Position numbers and translations under genes: made by a program
In this document: positions 44,421-53,489 of the stretch, piece by piece
Numbering within the stretch: the stretch's first letter is position 1
Layout of the letters: every line of letters starts with the position of its first letter
The notes under the pieces: generated by a model
The model's input: only the letters and a program-made list of their open reading frames with translations
What the model was told of the DNA's origin: nothing
Database searches by the model: none
Origin: Companilactobacillus jidongensis
Lineage (GTDB): Bacteria > Bacillota > Bacilli > Lactobacillales > Lactobacillaceae
Length of the DNA: 59,399 nt
Direction: 5' to 3'
Assembly (NCBI RefSeq): GCF_003946575.1
Contig: NZ_RHOP01000019.1
Location: 1-59,399, forward strand

Positions 44421-45200
44421 ATGTTTCCGTATCAAAAAGTTCATGAACTGAATCGGTTAGAATTGTTAGTTTATAAATATATCGTTGGAAATTTGAATGA
44501 AGTTGAAAATATGACAATCAGAGATTTGGCTGGTGAAGCACACGTCTCAACTACAACGATTTTGAGATTTCTTAAAAAAATGAATTATGGTGGGTTTTCA
44601 GAGTTTAAAATTGCGTTGAAGCAGAATCAAAATTACCCAACTAGAATATTCAATGATAGTAGCGTTGAACCTATTCAAAATTTCTTTAAAGTAGTTGTAC
44701 AAGAGGGAACTTTTGATAAAAAAATAAATCAGGCAGCTCGGATGATCAATGTTGCTGATCTGGTACTTTTTTTTGGAGTTGGGAATAGTGCTAGAATTGC
44801 TCAATACGGTGCCAGTCTTTTATCAAGCTATGGTATTTACTCTTTGCCAATTGTTGACCCATTTCAACCGGAACCATTGTCTGATCGTGATTTTTCTAAG
44901 ACATTGTTAATTGTAGTGTCAGTATCCGGTGAAACTAAGCAATCATTACAGCAGGCAAGGTATTACAAAGAAAGCGGCGCTGCTACTATTGCTTTGACTG
45001 CAAATTCTTATTCTGCATTGAATCAAATTGTGGATTTTTCTATTTCTTATGATGTACCGCAAATTCGAAATGGTCAGATCAATGTCACCACGCAAGTGCC
45101 GTTAGTTTATATTTTGGAACAGATAGCTAGCAATGCGTATCATAAAATGATTGAGCAACCACGGAACGATTCTGCTACCGATTTGACCGATGATGAATAA
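44421..45200 (+). CDS. RpiR/MurR-family transcriptional regulator
   Basis: The 259-aa protein has an N-terminal RpiR helix-turn-helix (about 1-75, MTIRDLAGEAHVSTTTILRFLKKM) and a C-terminal SIS sugar-phosphate-binding domain (about 105-240, FGVGNSARIAQYGASLL, VSVSGETKQSLQQA). Such proteins sense phosphosugars. Its place after the PTS IIB-IIA genes suggests it controls their substrate pathway. The ribosome binding site is AGAGGTGTG. Confidence 0.9.
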   Translation: MFPYQKVHELNRLELLVYKYIVGNLNEVENMTIRDLAGEAHVSTTTILRFLKKMNYGGFSEFKIALKQNQNYPTRIFNDSSVEPIQNFFKVVVQEGTFDKKINQAARMINVADLVLFFGVGNSARIAQYGASLLSSYGIYSLPIVDPFQPEPLSDRDFSKTLLIVVSVSGETKQSLQQARYYKESGAATIALTANSYSALNQIVDFSISYDVPQIRNGQINVTTQVPLVYILEQIASNAYHKMIEQPRNDSATDLTDDE

Positions 45201-45275
45201 TAAATGTGTATTTCTTGCTTGATGTTCTGGAATCGGTTAGTTTAAGGTTAAATAAAAAATAAAGGAGGGGATATT

Positions 45276-46436
45276 TTGACAAATTATAATTTGGATATTA
45301 AGGATTTTGATAAGTTTTATGATTTGTACCTGTATTCCTTCAATCGCGAAGATAATGAGCAAAAAAAGAGTGCCCTTCGTACCAGATATGAGCATTCTTT
45401 AGTTTATGGAATTATGAATGGTAACAAATTAGGAAGCGGACTTTTTAGTATCCCGTTTACGGTTGATTTCCACGGAGTAACTTATCATATGAATGGAATT
45501 GGTGATGTGATGAGTGCACCAGAATTCGCTGGACAAGGTGGAGCTGGTAAGCTTATCAATGCAGCGATGAAAGACATGTACAAAAATAATGTTACGTTAT
45601 CTTATCTTGCACCTTTCTCATATGAGTTCTATCGTCAATTTGGTTATGAGCATGTGTTTGACCATGTTTTGATGGAGATCCCTAGTAATAAATGGACTAA
45701 TATCAAAGCACCAAAGGTTGGTCATGTAGAGAGAGTCAGCTTGTCTGATGTTCCCAATCAAGCTAGAAAAATTTATGATAATCACAATTCTTTAGGTGGA
45801 TTGAACCGTGAAAATTGGTGGTGGGATCATATGGCTTACAAGCACTCCGATTGGTTTGCGGCCTTGTATTATGAAGATGATGATAATTTAGGTGGTTACC
45901 TATTTTACTCCAAAGAAGGAGACACGCTCAAAATTCATGAATGGGTAACTAAGGATCCTAACAGTTATCGTGCTTTAGCAAATTTTGTAACTAAACATTC
46001 ATCAACCTTTGATAAGTTCTTGTATGAATCAGATGATTCAGAAGTTAAGGCTGACTTATTGGATGAACCTAAAGTTGCTGATGTCAAAACAATTCCATAT
46101 ATGTCTGCTCGGATTATTAACTTGAAGAACTTCGTCATGAAGTATCCATTTATTAAGTACAATCTGGATCCCATCGTAATTGAAGTTACAGATTCTTTGA
46201 AATGGAACAATCATCATTGGAAATTATCAATTAAAAATGGTGAAGTTAAGTTTGAAAAAACTCAAGAACCTGGAACAATTAAAATAACGATTGAGACTTT
46301 GACGAAGGCAATGTTTGGAACTCGTCAGCTTGATTCATTAGCACATTATGGTGCGGTAAAAGGTGACGCAATTTCAATTGACAGATTGAGTCATGCACTT
46401 GTGTCAGAAAAGCCACAATTAAGAGATTATTTCTAA
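45276..46436 (+). CDS. Eis-like GNAT acetyltransferase
   Basis: The 386-aa protein has the Eis layout: an N-terminal GNAT domain with GIGDVMSAPEFAGQGGAGKLI (about 72-92) and FYRQFGYEHVFD, a second GNAT-like domain, and a C-terminal SCP2-like domain (about 300-386). Eis enzymes acetylate amines such as aminoglycosides or polyamines; the substrate here is unknown. The start is TTG 45276, well spaced from GGAGGGG at about 45263-45269; no ATG fits. Confidence 0.88.
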   Translation: MTNYNLDIKDFDKFYDLYLYSFNREDNEQKKSALRTRYEHSLVYGIMNGNKLGSGLFSIPFTVDFHGVTYHMNGIGDVMSAPEFAGQGGAGKLINAAMKDMYKNNVTLSYLAPFSYEFYRQFGYEHVFDHVLMEIPSNKWTNIKAPKVGHVERVSLSDVPNQARKIYDNHNSLGGLNRENWWWDHMAYKHSDWFAALYYEDDDNLGGYLFYSKEGDTLKIHEWVTKDPNSYRALANFVTKHSSTFDKFLYESDDSEVKADLLDEPKVADVKTIPYMSARIINLKNFVMKYPFIKYNLDPIVIEVTDSLKWNNHHWKLSIKNGEVKFEKTQEPGTIKITIETLTKAMFGTRQLDSLAHYGAVKGDAISIDRLSHALVSEKPQLRDYF

Positions 46437-46440
46437 ATTA

Positions 46441-46480
46441 AAAAATGTTCAGACTGCTGATTGCAATCTGAACATTTTTT
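46441..46480. terminator. Bidirectional terminator between the Eis-like gene and the NCS2 permease
   Basis: A perfect 13-bp stem (46441-46453 with 46467-46479) carries A and T tracts and serves both convergent genes. Confidence 0.88.
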
Positions 46481-47822
46481 ATGCTGATTTTGTAGATGAA
46501 ACTTCTTTTATTTTTGGCATCAAGAGATTTAATAATATTGCGGCAACGGCTGCTGCTGCAATTGGTGAACCTAAGAGATACTGGATAATTTGTGGTGCTT
46601 GTTTTGTGACGTTTGCTGGTAACAAGACCAATGCAAGTGTCAAGATAATAGGTAATCCAATAATGTAGATATCACGATCAGTTGTATGTAATCCACGAAT
46701 GACATTTAGACCATTCAACATAATCGTTACACAGATGATTGCAAAGACACCACCGATAACTGGTGCAGGGATGGCGGCTAGGAATGCTGATAACTTGCTG
46801 AAGAATCCTAAAACAGAGAACCAGACGCCTGCGAATAAGAAGACACGCTTACTAGCTACACCAGTGATAGAAATGACTCCGGCATTAGTTGAGTAGCCAG
46901 TAACTGGCGTTGTTCCTAGTAAAGCGGCGATTAAACAACTGAAACCTTCGCCAATGATCCCCATATTCCACTGTTTCTTGCTGATTTCATGATTAGTAAC
47001 AGCTCCCATGGCGAACCATGTGCCGGTTGTTTCGGTCGTAATAACAGCGTAGATAATAATGAAGGTAATGATGGCTGAAGGTGAGAAGTGGATTCCATAC
47101 TTTAATACTGTACCTGTTGGAACACTGAACCAGGCAGCATCGCCAACGGTTTTCCAATCAAATATTCCCATGAGAGTTGAAACAATTGTGCCAACTCCAA
47201 GTGCTAAGATAATTGAACCAGTTCTAAAAAATCTTCTGACTTGAGGGAAACGATTACTGATACCGACCGAGATCAGTAGTGTTAGAGCAGTAATGGAAGC
47301 TAGGATGATATTGTTATTGATGTTTCCAGATGCCTTGAAGATATTGTCATTTAAGGCTGAAGGAATCAATGATAGTCCAACGCAAGTGATAATTGTTCCT
47401 CCGACTAATGCAGGAACTAATTTACTGATAACTTTTTGGAAGACTCCGGTAATACCTAAGATAATTAAGATGATTGCTCCAATTAGTAGTGATCCGATCA
47501 GCGTCCCCATACCATTACCATTGATTCCACCTGAAGCTAGAACAACTCCGGCAGCAGCACCTAATGGAACAAATGAAGGCCCTTGTGATACTGGCATCTT
47601 CATGAAAACGTAAGTTTGGAGAATAGTACCAATTCCGGCAGCTAAGAAAGTTGATTGCAACAAACTCATTTGGTCGCCAACTCCCATCGCCATCATGCCG
47701 GCTAAGATAATTGGTGGCACGTAAATATCCATCGCTAAAACGTGTTGCAGTCCTAAGAACCCTGCTTCACCTAATCCAACCTTATCGTCAGGTCCAACTA
47801 ATAAGCTACTTTTATTTTCCAT
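46479..47822 (-). CDS. NCS2-family purine (xanthine/guanine-type) permease
   Basis: The 447-aa membrane protein has about 14 segments and the NCS2 landmarks GLQHVLAMDIYVPPI (about 24-38), QGPSFVPLGAAAG and the late TTPVTGYSTNAGVISITGV substrate region. The family transports xanthine, guanine, uracil or urate with cations. It overlaps the guaD end by 11 nt and is co-transcribed with it, which points to guanine or another oxopurine. Its stop overlaps the shared terminator. Confidence 0.88.
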   Translation of the reverse strand: MENKSSLLVGPDDKVGLGEAGFLGLQHVLAMDIYVPPIILAGMMAMGVGDQMSLLQSTFLAAGIGTILQTYVFMKMPVSQGPSFVPLGAAAGVVLASGGINGNGMGTLIGSLLIGAIILIILGITGVFQKVISKLVPALVGGTIITCVGLSLIPSALNDNIFKASGNINNNIILASITALTLLISVGISNRFPQVRRFFRTGSIILALGVGTIVSTLMGIFDWKTVGDAAWFSVPTGTVLKYGIHFSPSAIITFIIIYAVITTETTGTWFAMGAVTNHEISKKQWNMGIIGEGFSCLIAALLGTTPVTGYSTNAGVISITGVASKRVFLFAGVWFSVLGFFSKLSAFLAAIPAPVIGGVFAIICVTIMLNGLNVIRGLHTTDRDIYIIGLPIILTLALVLLPANVTKQAPQIIQYLLGSPIAAAAVAAILLNLLMPKIKEVSSTKSA

Positions 47823-49146
47823 TATTATCTCCTCGGTTGATTACTTGTTTTCCAGAAACATAAACTTCATTAATTTGGGATTTAGTAGTGTGATAGATCA
47901 GGCGTTCAAACACATCATTTGAATTATTTGACATGATGTCAGAATATTGATCGTTCACAATTTGTAAATCAGCTTTATAACCAGCTTTTATTTGTCCAGT
48001 TGGTATATGAAGAGCATTGGCACCCCCGGCAGTTGCAAGATAGAAGGCATTAGCGGCAGAAATACGTGCATTCTGTGTACCAGTGTCTTGTAACATTTGT
48101 GAGGACATGACAGCTTGTTGAATATTGCGATAAATACTTGGAGAGTAGCCACCAGCAATATCAGTTCCCATACCAATTTCAACATTTTTGTCGTGGACAT
48201 GTTTGACAGGTAGTACAGAGCTACCGAAGAAAATGTTTGAAATAGGACAGTGAGCAACTGCTGTGTTTCTTTCGTTAAATAAATCAAGATCGGAATCACT
48301 TAGTTGTGTACCGTGTGCCATGACTGCCTTGTCAGTTAGTAAGTTAAACTTGTCGAGGACTTCAGCATCGCGCATACCAAATCGGTTGATGGCATATTGG
48401 TCTTCCCAGACACTTTCACTACAGTGTGATTGGATCGGAAGATTATATTTTTTTGCTAGTTGACCTAATCCTTCGAGAGTTTCATCAGTACAACTGGGTA
48501 CGAATCTTGGCGTTATTACAGGTACGAGTTCAGAGTTTGTTTCTTTTTGTAATTTTTGGAGTTTTTGAATAAATATTTCTGTTTGTTCTAATGCTTCTTG
48601 AGAAGAATTGTCGCGGTAAAAATCTGGAGTTTGCTCCGGGTCGTCCATAGCAACTTTTCCGATAAAAGCTCTTTGTCCCATGTCAGCACAAATTTGTGCC
48701 AAGACGAGATTAGCATTTGTATGGATAGATCCGAAATATAAAACGGTCGTTGTCCCATTAGCTAATAATTCTTTGACCAGACTTTGATAGCTTTTTGCAG
48801 CAAAGTCCAAATTCTGATATTTTGCTTCAAGTGGGAAAGTATAAGCTTGTAACCACTCATTTAGTGGTTTATCCAAAGCAAGGCCGGCTTGTGGCCATTG
48901 CGGTGCATGGACGTGTAAATCTGTGAATCCTGGTAGCAGATAACTGCCTTTTGGTATGATATGAAGAATGTTGTGATTTTCAGCAGTTTGTTTGACCGAT
49001 TTAAAATCCGGTTCATCAACAGATATTACACGATCAATCATTCCTGATTGATCAATACATGTGAGAACTTTGGGTGAAAAATCCGCCTTGTCAAACGATG
49101 CTGAAGTAAAAACAGCTCCCTCAAAAACAATTTGATAGGTGATAAT
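47812..49146 (-). CDS. guaD: Guanine deaminase, apparent ATT start
   Basis: GuaD deaminates guanine to xanthine. The amidohydrolase motifs are present: GFTDLHVHAPQWPQ, QSHCSES, MAHGTQLSDSD and MGTDIAGGYSPS. The first ATG (49041) gives 409 aa but removes the N-terminal beta sandwich. The reading frame stays open 35 codons further up, coding-like, to a TAG at 47147+2000 (49149-49147). The first sense codon after that stop, ATT 49146, lies 6 nt after AAGGAAG (49159-49153) and gives 444 aa, the usual family length. I therefore annotate an ATT start; ATC 49143 is the alternative. Confidence 0.8.
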   Translation of the reverse strand: MITYQIVFEGAVFTSASFDKADFSPKVLTCIDQSGMIDRVISVDEPDFKSVKQTAENHNILHIIPKGSYLLPGFTDLHVHAPQWPQAGLALDKPLNEWLQAYTFPLEAKYQNLDFAAKSYQSLVKELLANGTTTVLYFGSIHTNANLVLAQICADMGQRAFIGKVAMDDPEQTPDFYRDNSSQEALEQTEIFIQKLQKLQKETNSELVPVITPRFVPSCTDETLEGLGQLAKKYNLPIQSHCSESVWEDQYAINRFGMRDAEVLDKFNLLTDKAVMAHGTQLSDSDLDLFNERNTAVAHCPISNIFFGSSVLPVKHVHDKNVEIGMGTDIAGGYSPSIYRNIQQAVMSSQMLQDTGTQNARISAANAFYLATAGGANALHIPTGQIKAGYKADLQIVNDQYSDIMSNNSNDVFERLIYHTTKSQINEVYVSGKQVINRGDNNGK

Positions 49147-49209
49147 CTAACACTTCCTTATTTAAGTTGATATTAGATTAACATGAATAATTCATTTTAT
49201 AAAGGGAGA

Positions 49210-49222
49210 ATTGTTCGGAAAT
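49210..49222 (-). promoter_or_regulatory. PurBox upstream of guaD
   Basis: On the minus strand the sequence ATTTCCGAACAAT matches the PurR-binding PurBox pattern (AWWWCCGAACWWT). It lies about 64 nt upstream of the guaD start codon and would place guaD and the purine permease under PurR control. Confidence 0.65.
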
Positions 49223-49259
49223 AAATTAAATTATTTTAATAATTATTTGTTGATATAAT

Positions 49260-49273
49260 GGAAAGCGATTACA
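49260..49273. promoter_or_regulatory. Possible cre site
   Basis: GGAAAGCGATTACA differs from the pattern TGNAARCGNTTNCA at one position. It lies in the divergent region between guaD and the amidotransferase-like gene. Confidence 0.35.
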
Positions 49274-49398
49274 AAATATAAAATGCTTAATATTTATATT
49301 TTTTTATTTTCTCATTAAATCAGCATTAAAGACATACAAACAAATTAACTATATAATTAGACTAAAATTGAGTGTTCTTTTAATAAAGGAGAAATAAT

Positions 49399-50121
49399 AT
49401 GAGCAAAATAATTGGTATTACAGCAGATGTATTTCTTGAACCAGCTTCAGCAATCAATAAGAACAAGGCAGATTTTGTTCCCAGACCAGCAGTCAATGCA
49501 GTTTTGCAAGCTGGTGGTGTACCGGTTAGTTTGCCATATTATGATTCAAACTCATTGGACAAATTAGACGATTTATTATCAGCACTTGATGGAATTATCT
49601 TCACTGGTGGTCCGGATGTAGATCCAACATTTATGGGTGAGGAGCCTATTCCTGAATTGGGAACTACTAATCGATATCGTGATGTGTCTGAAATATCTTT
49701 AGTTAAGAAAGCAGTTGCCAGGCACATTCCTATTTTTGGTATTTGTCGTGGAGCACAAGTAATCAACGTTGCGTTGGGTGGCTCGGTCTATCAAGATCTT
49801 GCTACACAATATGATGAACCGACTCTATTGATGCACCATCAAAAAGCTGCTGGAAATATTCCAATTCATCATGTAGAAGTTAGTAAATCAATTCTTCAAG
49901 AATCTGTTGGTCATGAGGTATTTGTCAATTCTCGTCATCACCAAGCTATAAAAGAACCAGCCCCTAACATAAAAGTTGTGGCCACTGCTCCAGATGGTGT
50001 TATTGAAGGAATTGAAAATGAAGATGCCACTATTCAAGCGGTTCAGTGGCATCCGGAAAATATGTGGGAAGAGTATCCTGAAGAATTACAGTTATTTAAA
50101 GATTTCATTGGTCGGATTTAG
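49399..50121 (+). CDS. Class I glutamine amidotransferase-like gamma-glutamyl hydrolase (PuuD type)
   Basis: The 240-aa protein belongs to peptidase family C26, which hydrolyses gamma-glutamyl bonds such as gamma-glutamyl-GABA. It has the oxyanion and nucleophile region FTGGPDVDP and GICRGAQVINVALGG (catalytic Cys about 117), and the His/Glu of the triad in QWHPENMW near the end. The substrate in this organism is unknown. A TATAAT at 49352-49357 is a likely -10. The ribosome binding site is AAAGGAGA. Confidence 0.88.
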   Translation: MSKIIGITADVFLEPASAINKNKADFVPRPAVNAVLQAGGVPVSLPYYDSNSLDKLDDLLSALDGIIFTGGPDVDPTFMGEEPIPELGTTNRYRDVSEISLVKKAVARHIPIFGICRGAQVINVALGGSVYQDLATQYDEPTLLMHHQKAAGNIPIHHVEVSKSILQESVGHEVFVNSRHHQAIKEPAPNIKVVATAPDGVIEGIENEDATIQAVQWHPENMWEEYPEELQLFKDFIGRI

Positions 50122-50245
50122 TCCTATCCATTTGGGTCAAAACCTCCGAAACGAAATGATCTCAATTTGTAATAATGCTGCAGATGTTATTTCTAGGACT
50201 ATTCGTTTGGTAAAATAATAAAATGACATCTTCCAGGATGAAATT

Positions 50246-50287
50246 AAAAAAGTTTGAAGTCTATATAACAGACCTCAAACTTTTTTT
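50246..50287. terminator. Bidirectional terminator before the esterase pair
   Basis: AAAAAAGTTTGA pairs with TCAAACTTTTTT, with an inner GTCT/AGAC stem, between convergent genes. Confidence 0.88.
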
Positions 50288-51014
50288 AGTTCTCCAACCA
50301 TTTAAATACTTTATTGATATTTCCAACCCAAGTAACCCACGAATGATCACCATCAACAGCCATCCAAGTATAGTTTTCTCTTAAATGTATAGTCATAAAA
50401 TTTTTAAACATAATATTATCTTCGTGCATATAATCTTCATCACCACAAATTGTTAGAACTTTCTGTTTGGGTTGTAATCGATTAAAGATTGTTGCTAGTT
50501 GATTATTATGAATTTTTTCAGCCGTGTCAAAAATACTATCAAATGTATTCTTACTCATTGGACATTGTGGGTTATTTCTAAATCTTTCAATATCAGTAAC
50601 CGGAGATAATGCGGCAATTTTACTGAACTTGTCAGCATTACTAAAACCAATTTTTAGTGCACCATATCCACCCATACTTGAACCAACGATGTAGTTATCT
50701 TCAGGCTTAGAAGAAATGGGAAACATTCCTTGAATTTTTGGAATTAGTACTTCCACGAAGAATGAATAATAGGGGATGAAATTAGAATTGGAGTAGAATG
50801 CATTACGAGCTTCAGGCATGATAACCGCCCAATCGTGTTTTCTGGCTAATTCTTCAATATTAGCATGACGGTCCCAGGCTGTATCGTCACCAGTGTATCC
50901 GTGTAACAACCAAACAGCCTTGTATTCTTTTTTGTCAGAATCAGGTATCACAATAGTTGTTTTGAAGTATGTGTGTAAATAATTAGTACGATAGCTCATG
51001 CTTAGTAGTGTCAT
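50286..51014 (-). CDS. Alpha/beta-hydrolase esterase (EstA-like), downstream copy
   Basis: The 242-aa cytosolic protein is in the esterase-D/tributyrin esterase group. The nucleophile elbow is GSSMGGYGALK (Ser about 122), the acid is in ICGDEDYM and the His in DGDHSW. A conserved VWLLHGYTGDDTAWDR provides the oxyanion hole. It follows its paralogue after 23 nt in the same direction, and the two share most motifs. Likely substrates are short-chain acyl esters. Confidence 0.88.
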   Translation of the reverse strand: MTLLSMSYRTNYLHTYFKTTIVIPDSDKKEYKAVWLLHGYTGDDTAWDRHANIEELARKHDWAVIMPEARNAFYSNSNFIPYYSFFVEVLIPKIQGMFPISSKPEDNYIVGSSMGGYGALKIGFSNADKFSKIAALSPVTDIERFRNNPQCPMSKNTFDSIFDTAEKIHNNQLATIFNRLQPKQKVLTICGDEDYMHEDNIMFKNFMTIHLRENYTWMAVDGDHSWVTWVGNINKVFKWLEN

Positions 51015-51037
51015 TTAATATTCCTCGAGTACTTGTA

Positions 51038-51766
51038 TTATTTCATTAACCAATCAAATACATTATTAACGTTAGCTGACCAAGTATTCCATGAATGATC
51101 GCCACTGACGGGCATCCAAGTATAATTAGTACCAAGATTATCAGTCAGAAAGTTTTTCAGTTCAATATTATCGGAGTGCATAAAATCATCATCTCCGCAA
51201 AGATGTAATACTTGTTTTTTAGGATGTAATTGATTGAAGATATTAATAATTTGATTTTGAGATATTTTCTCAGCTGAATCAAAAATTGTATCAAATGTTT
51301 CCAGTGGCATAGGGCTCTTAGGATTGTTACGGAAGTGCTCGATGTCAGCAACGGGTGACATTGCAGCAATTTTACTGAACTTGTCAGGATTAGAGAAACC
51401 GATTTTTAAAGCACCATATCCACCCATACTTACTCCAGAAATATAATTATCCTCAGCCTTATCTGAGATAGGTAACATGTTTTGCATCTTAGGAATTAAT
51501 TCTTTGATGAAGAAACTATAATAAGGGATGAAGTCAGAATCGGTATAAAAAGCATTTCTACCTTCAGGCATGATTATTGCAATATCATTCTTTTCAGCAA
51601 TTTTTTCAATGTTGACGTTGCGCATCCAAGTTGTATCGTCAGCCGTGTAGCCATGTAATAACCAAACTACTTTGTAGTCCTTCTTACCAGTGTCAGGGAT
51701 GACCACGGTAGTCTTAAAATACGTGTGAAGATAGTTTGTACGAAAACTTGTACTCAATAGTGTCAT
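51038..51766 (-). CDS. Alpha/beta-hydrolase esterase (EstA-like), upstream copy
   Basis: The 242-aa protein has the same layout as its neighbour: VWLLHGYTADDTTWMR, nucleophile elbow GVSMGGYGALK, acid in LCGDDDFM and His in SGDHSW. Both begin with the shared stretch MTLLS-SxRTNYLHTYFKTT. The pair is a tandem duplication of equal length, with about two-thirds identity by eye. The ribosome binding site is GGAGGCA just upstream of ATG 51766. Confidence 0.88.
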   Translation of the reverse strand: MTLLSTSFRTNYLHTYFKTTVVIPDTGKKDYKVVWLLHGYTADDTTWMRNVNIEKIAEKNDIAIIMPEGRNAFYTDSDFIPYYSFFIKELIPKMQNMLPISDKAEDNYISGVSMGGYGALKIGFSNPDKFSKIAAMSPVADIEHFRNNPKSPMPLETFDTIFDSAEKISQNQIINIFNQLHPKKQVLHLCGDDDFMHSDNIELKNFLTDNLGTNYTWMPVSGDHSWNTWSANVNNVFDWLMK

Positions 51767-52002
51767 GAATTGCCTCCGTTAATGTTTTTAATTCATATTT
51801 AATATTGAAACTAATTACAATCCTTGTCAAGAAAGGTGAAATGATAATTCAAGGTTACATAACATAAATTATCTGAAGCTGTTTAAGGCAAATGCATTAA
51901 TATCGTTAATAAATTATATAAAAAGTTTTGTTGGTAAAGTTTGATGTACACCGGTACGATAGAAATAAGAGTTTTTAAGCAAAGGAGTGGATTGTTATCA
52001 AA

Positions 52003-52458
52003 ATGTATTATGCGGTTAAAGTTAAACGTGTAGATGGTAAAACACTCCACTTTAAATTGCCAAGGGATCTGCAGCGAGCGATGAGCAAGCACCGCGCTGA
52101 ATCTGAAGATTGGAAGTCTATCTTAAAGGGTGCGCTGATCAATATTGAAATGGCACCACATCGAACGAATGTCCAACCACCTATAACTGTTGCAAAAGTG
52201 AAATCGGTTTTTATAGTCGATAAAAGTTTTATGAGCACTCGCAGTCAGTTCATTAGTAAAGATAACTGGGAAGGTAAAATTAGTTCCAGACAATTATATT
52301 CATATTTGAAACATGATTACTCGTTGTTAAATCGTTTGGAAATCAAAAATGATATCAGGTATTGGAAAACAGGTAAGAAGAATTATTTAATCTGGTTAAT
52401 GACGCTGATCAGAACCAAAATACATTATCGTAAGATCAAAAAAGCTCGAAGAAAATAA
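52003..52458 (+). CDS. Hypothetical 151-aa basic protein
   Basis: I do not recognise this protein. It is strongly basic, with a beta-rich N-terminal half (YYAVKVKRVDGKTLHFKLP) and a Lys/Arg-rich C-terminus (KIHYRKIKKARRK). No membrane segment or catalytic motif is evident. ATG 52003 is 15 nt from AAAGGAG (51981-51987), a long spacing, so a near-cognate codon a little upstream is possible. The terminator shared with mleP overlaps its last codons. Confidence 0.6.
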   Translation: MYYAVKVKRVDGKTLHFKLPRDLQRAMSKHRAESEDWKSILKGALINIEMAPHRTNVQPPITVAKVKSVFIVDKSFMSTRSQFISKDNWEGKISSRQLYSYLKHDYSLLNRLEIKNDIRYWKTGKKNYLIWLMTLIRTKIHYRKIKKARRK

Positions 52459-52476
52459 TTTTTCTTCAAGCTTTTT
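52438..52476. terminator. Bidirectional terminator between the hypothetical gene and mleP
   Basis: AAAAAGCTCGAAGAAAA pairs with TTTTCTTCAAGCTTTTT around TAAT. The structure overlaps the upstream stop codon and serves both convergent genes. Confidence 0.85.
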
Positions 52477-52482
52477 CTTACC

Positions 52483-53445
52483 TTAAATCAAATTTACAAT
52501 TTGCATTAAGATTGGAATAACAATGACGAATAAAACGGTTGAAGTTGTGACAACATTAGTTGCGTATTCAACATCACCATGTGATTGTCCAACCAGGATA
52601 GGCAGAACAGCAAGTCCAGGAGCAGCAGCTTGAATGATCAAAGTACTACTTTCAAGACTTGGAAGTGCATTTCCCATTGATTTACCTAGTAAGACGAAGC
52701 CAATCATAATGGCCGGTGCAAAGATAAATCTACCAAGTAACGCCAAGATGGTGTCACGGTCGAAACCAATTGATCTCAAGCCAGCGTCTGCAAGGATAAT
52801 CCCAATGTAGATAAGTGACATCGGTGTAACGATACCACCAATCATATCAAGGGTCTTATTGATCCATTCTGGAACTGGAATAGCTAGCAACAAGAATACT
52901 AGTGATACCAAAAATCCAACTAGCGGAGCCGGAAGTAATTTTTTCCAGTTGAAATCTTTTTTAGTGCCTTTTTCAACCGTAGGATCATCGGATGAGATAA
53001 AGAATACACCGACAGCCCATGTAGAGATTGTATTCATAACGTAGTAAACAAGAAAATAAGGTAAACTCTTGGAGCCAAATAGTGCCATGTTAAGTGGTAG
53101 TCCAATGAAAATGGTATTAGCATTGGCAAACATGTTAATGAATGTGCCACGACGACCTTTACGAATCCTGAATACTTTTGTTAGGATCCATGCAAATAGG
53201 TAACTGCAGACGAAACTGGCAAAGGCAAAGACCAAACCGCCTGTTAAAGTAGATAATTTGTCACGTGTGAGATATTTTAACACTGATACAAAGATTGATG
53301 CAGGTAGGGCAATCTTCATAATAATGAATGATATATTTTCTTTAAATTCGTCACCCAAACGACCGGAATTTCTTAACCAGTAGCCAAGTGCAATAACGAT
53401 TACGATTTCAGCAACACTTTCTAGTGAGGTGATAAATGCTTCCAT
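52483..53445 (-). CDS. mleP: Malate permease (auxin efflux carrier family)
   Basis: The 320-aa AEC-family protein has about ten membrane segments arranged as two five-helix halves; FANANTIFIGLPLNMALFG (about 108-126) is a conserved helix-break region. In lactic acid bacteria such proteins import malate or exchange it for lactate. It follows mleA by 44 nt on the same strand, which supports the malate role. The ribosome binding site is GAAGGGAAA. Confidence 0.9.
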   Translation of the reverse strand: MEAFITSLESVAEIVIVIALGYWLRNSGRLGDEFKENISFIIMKIALPASIFVSVLKYLTRDKLSTLTGGLVFAFASFVCSYLFAWILTKVFRIRKGRRGTFINMFANANTIFIGLPLNMALFGSKSLPYFLVYYVMNTISTWAVGVFFISSDDPTVEKGTKKDFNWKKLLPAPLVGFLVSLVFLLLAIPVPEWINKTLDMIGGIVTPMSLIYIGIILADAGLRSIGFDRDTILALLGRFIFAPAIMIGFVLLGKSMGNALPSLESSTLIIQAAAPGLAVLPILVGQSHGDVEYATNVVTTSTVLFVIVIPILMQIVNLI

Positions 53446-53489
53446 GATTAAAATTTCCCTTCTCTATAAACAATAAATAAATTTATATT

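Noticed and set aside
41195-45247. A shared GGTTAGTTTAAGG stretch at 41195-41207 and 45235-45247, upstream of two genes
   Set aside because: A 13-nt match between AT-rich sequences is expected by chance in 59 kb, and the two sites lie at very different distances from their genes.
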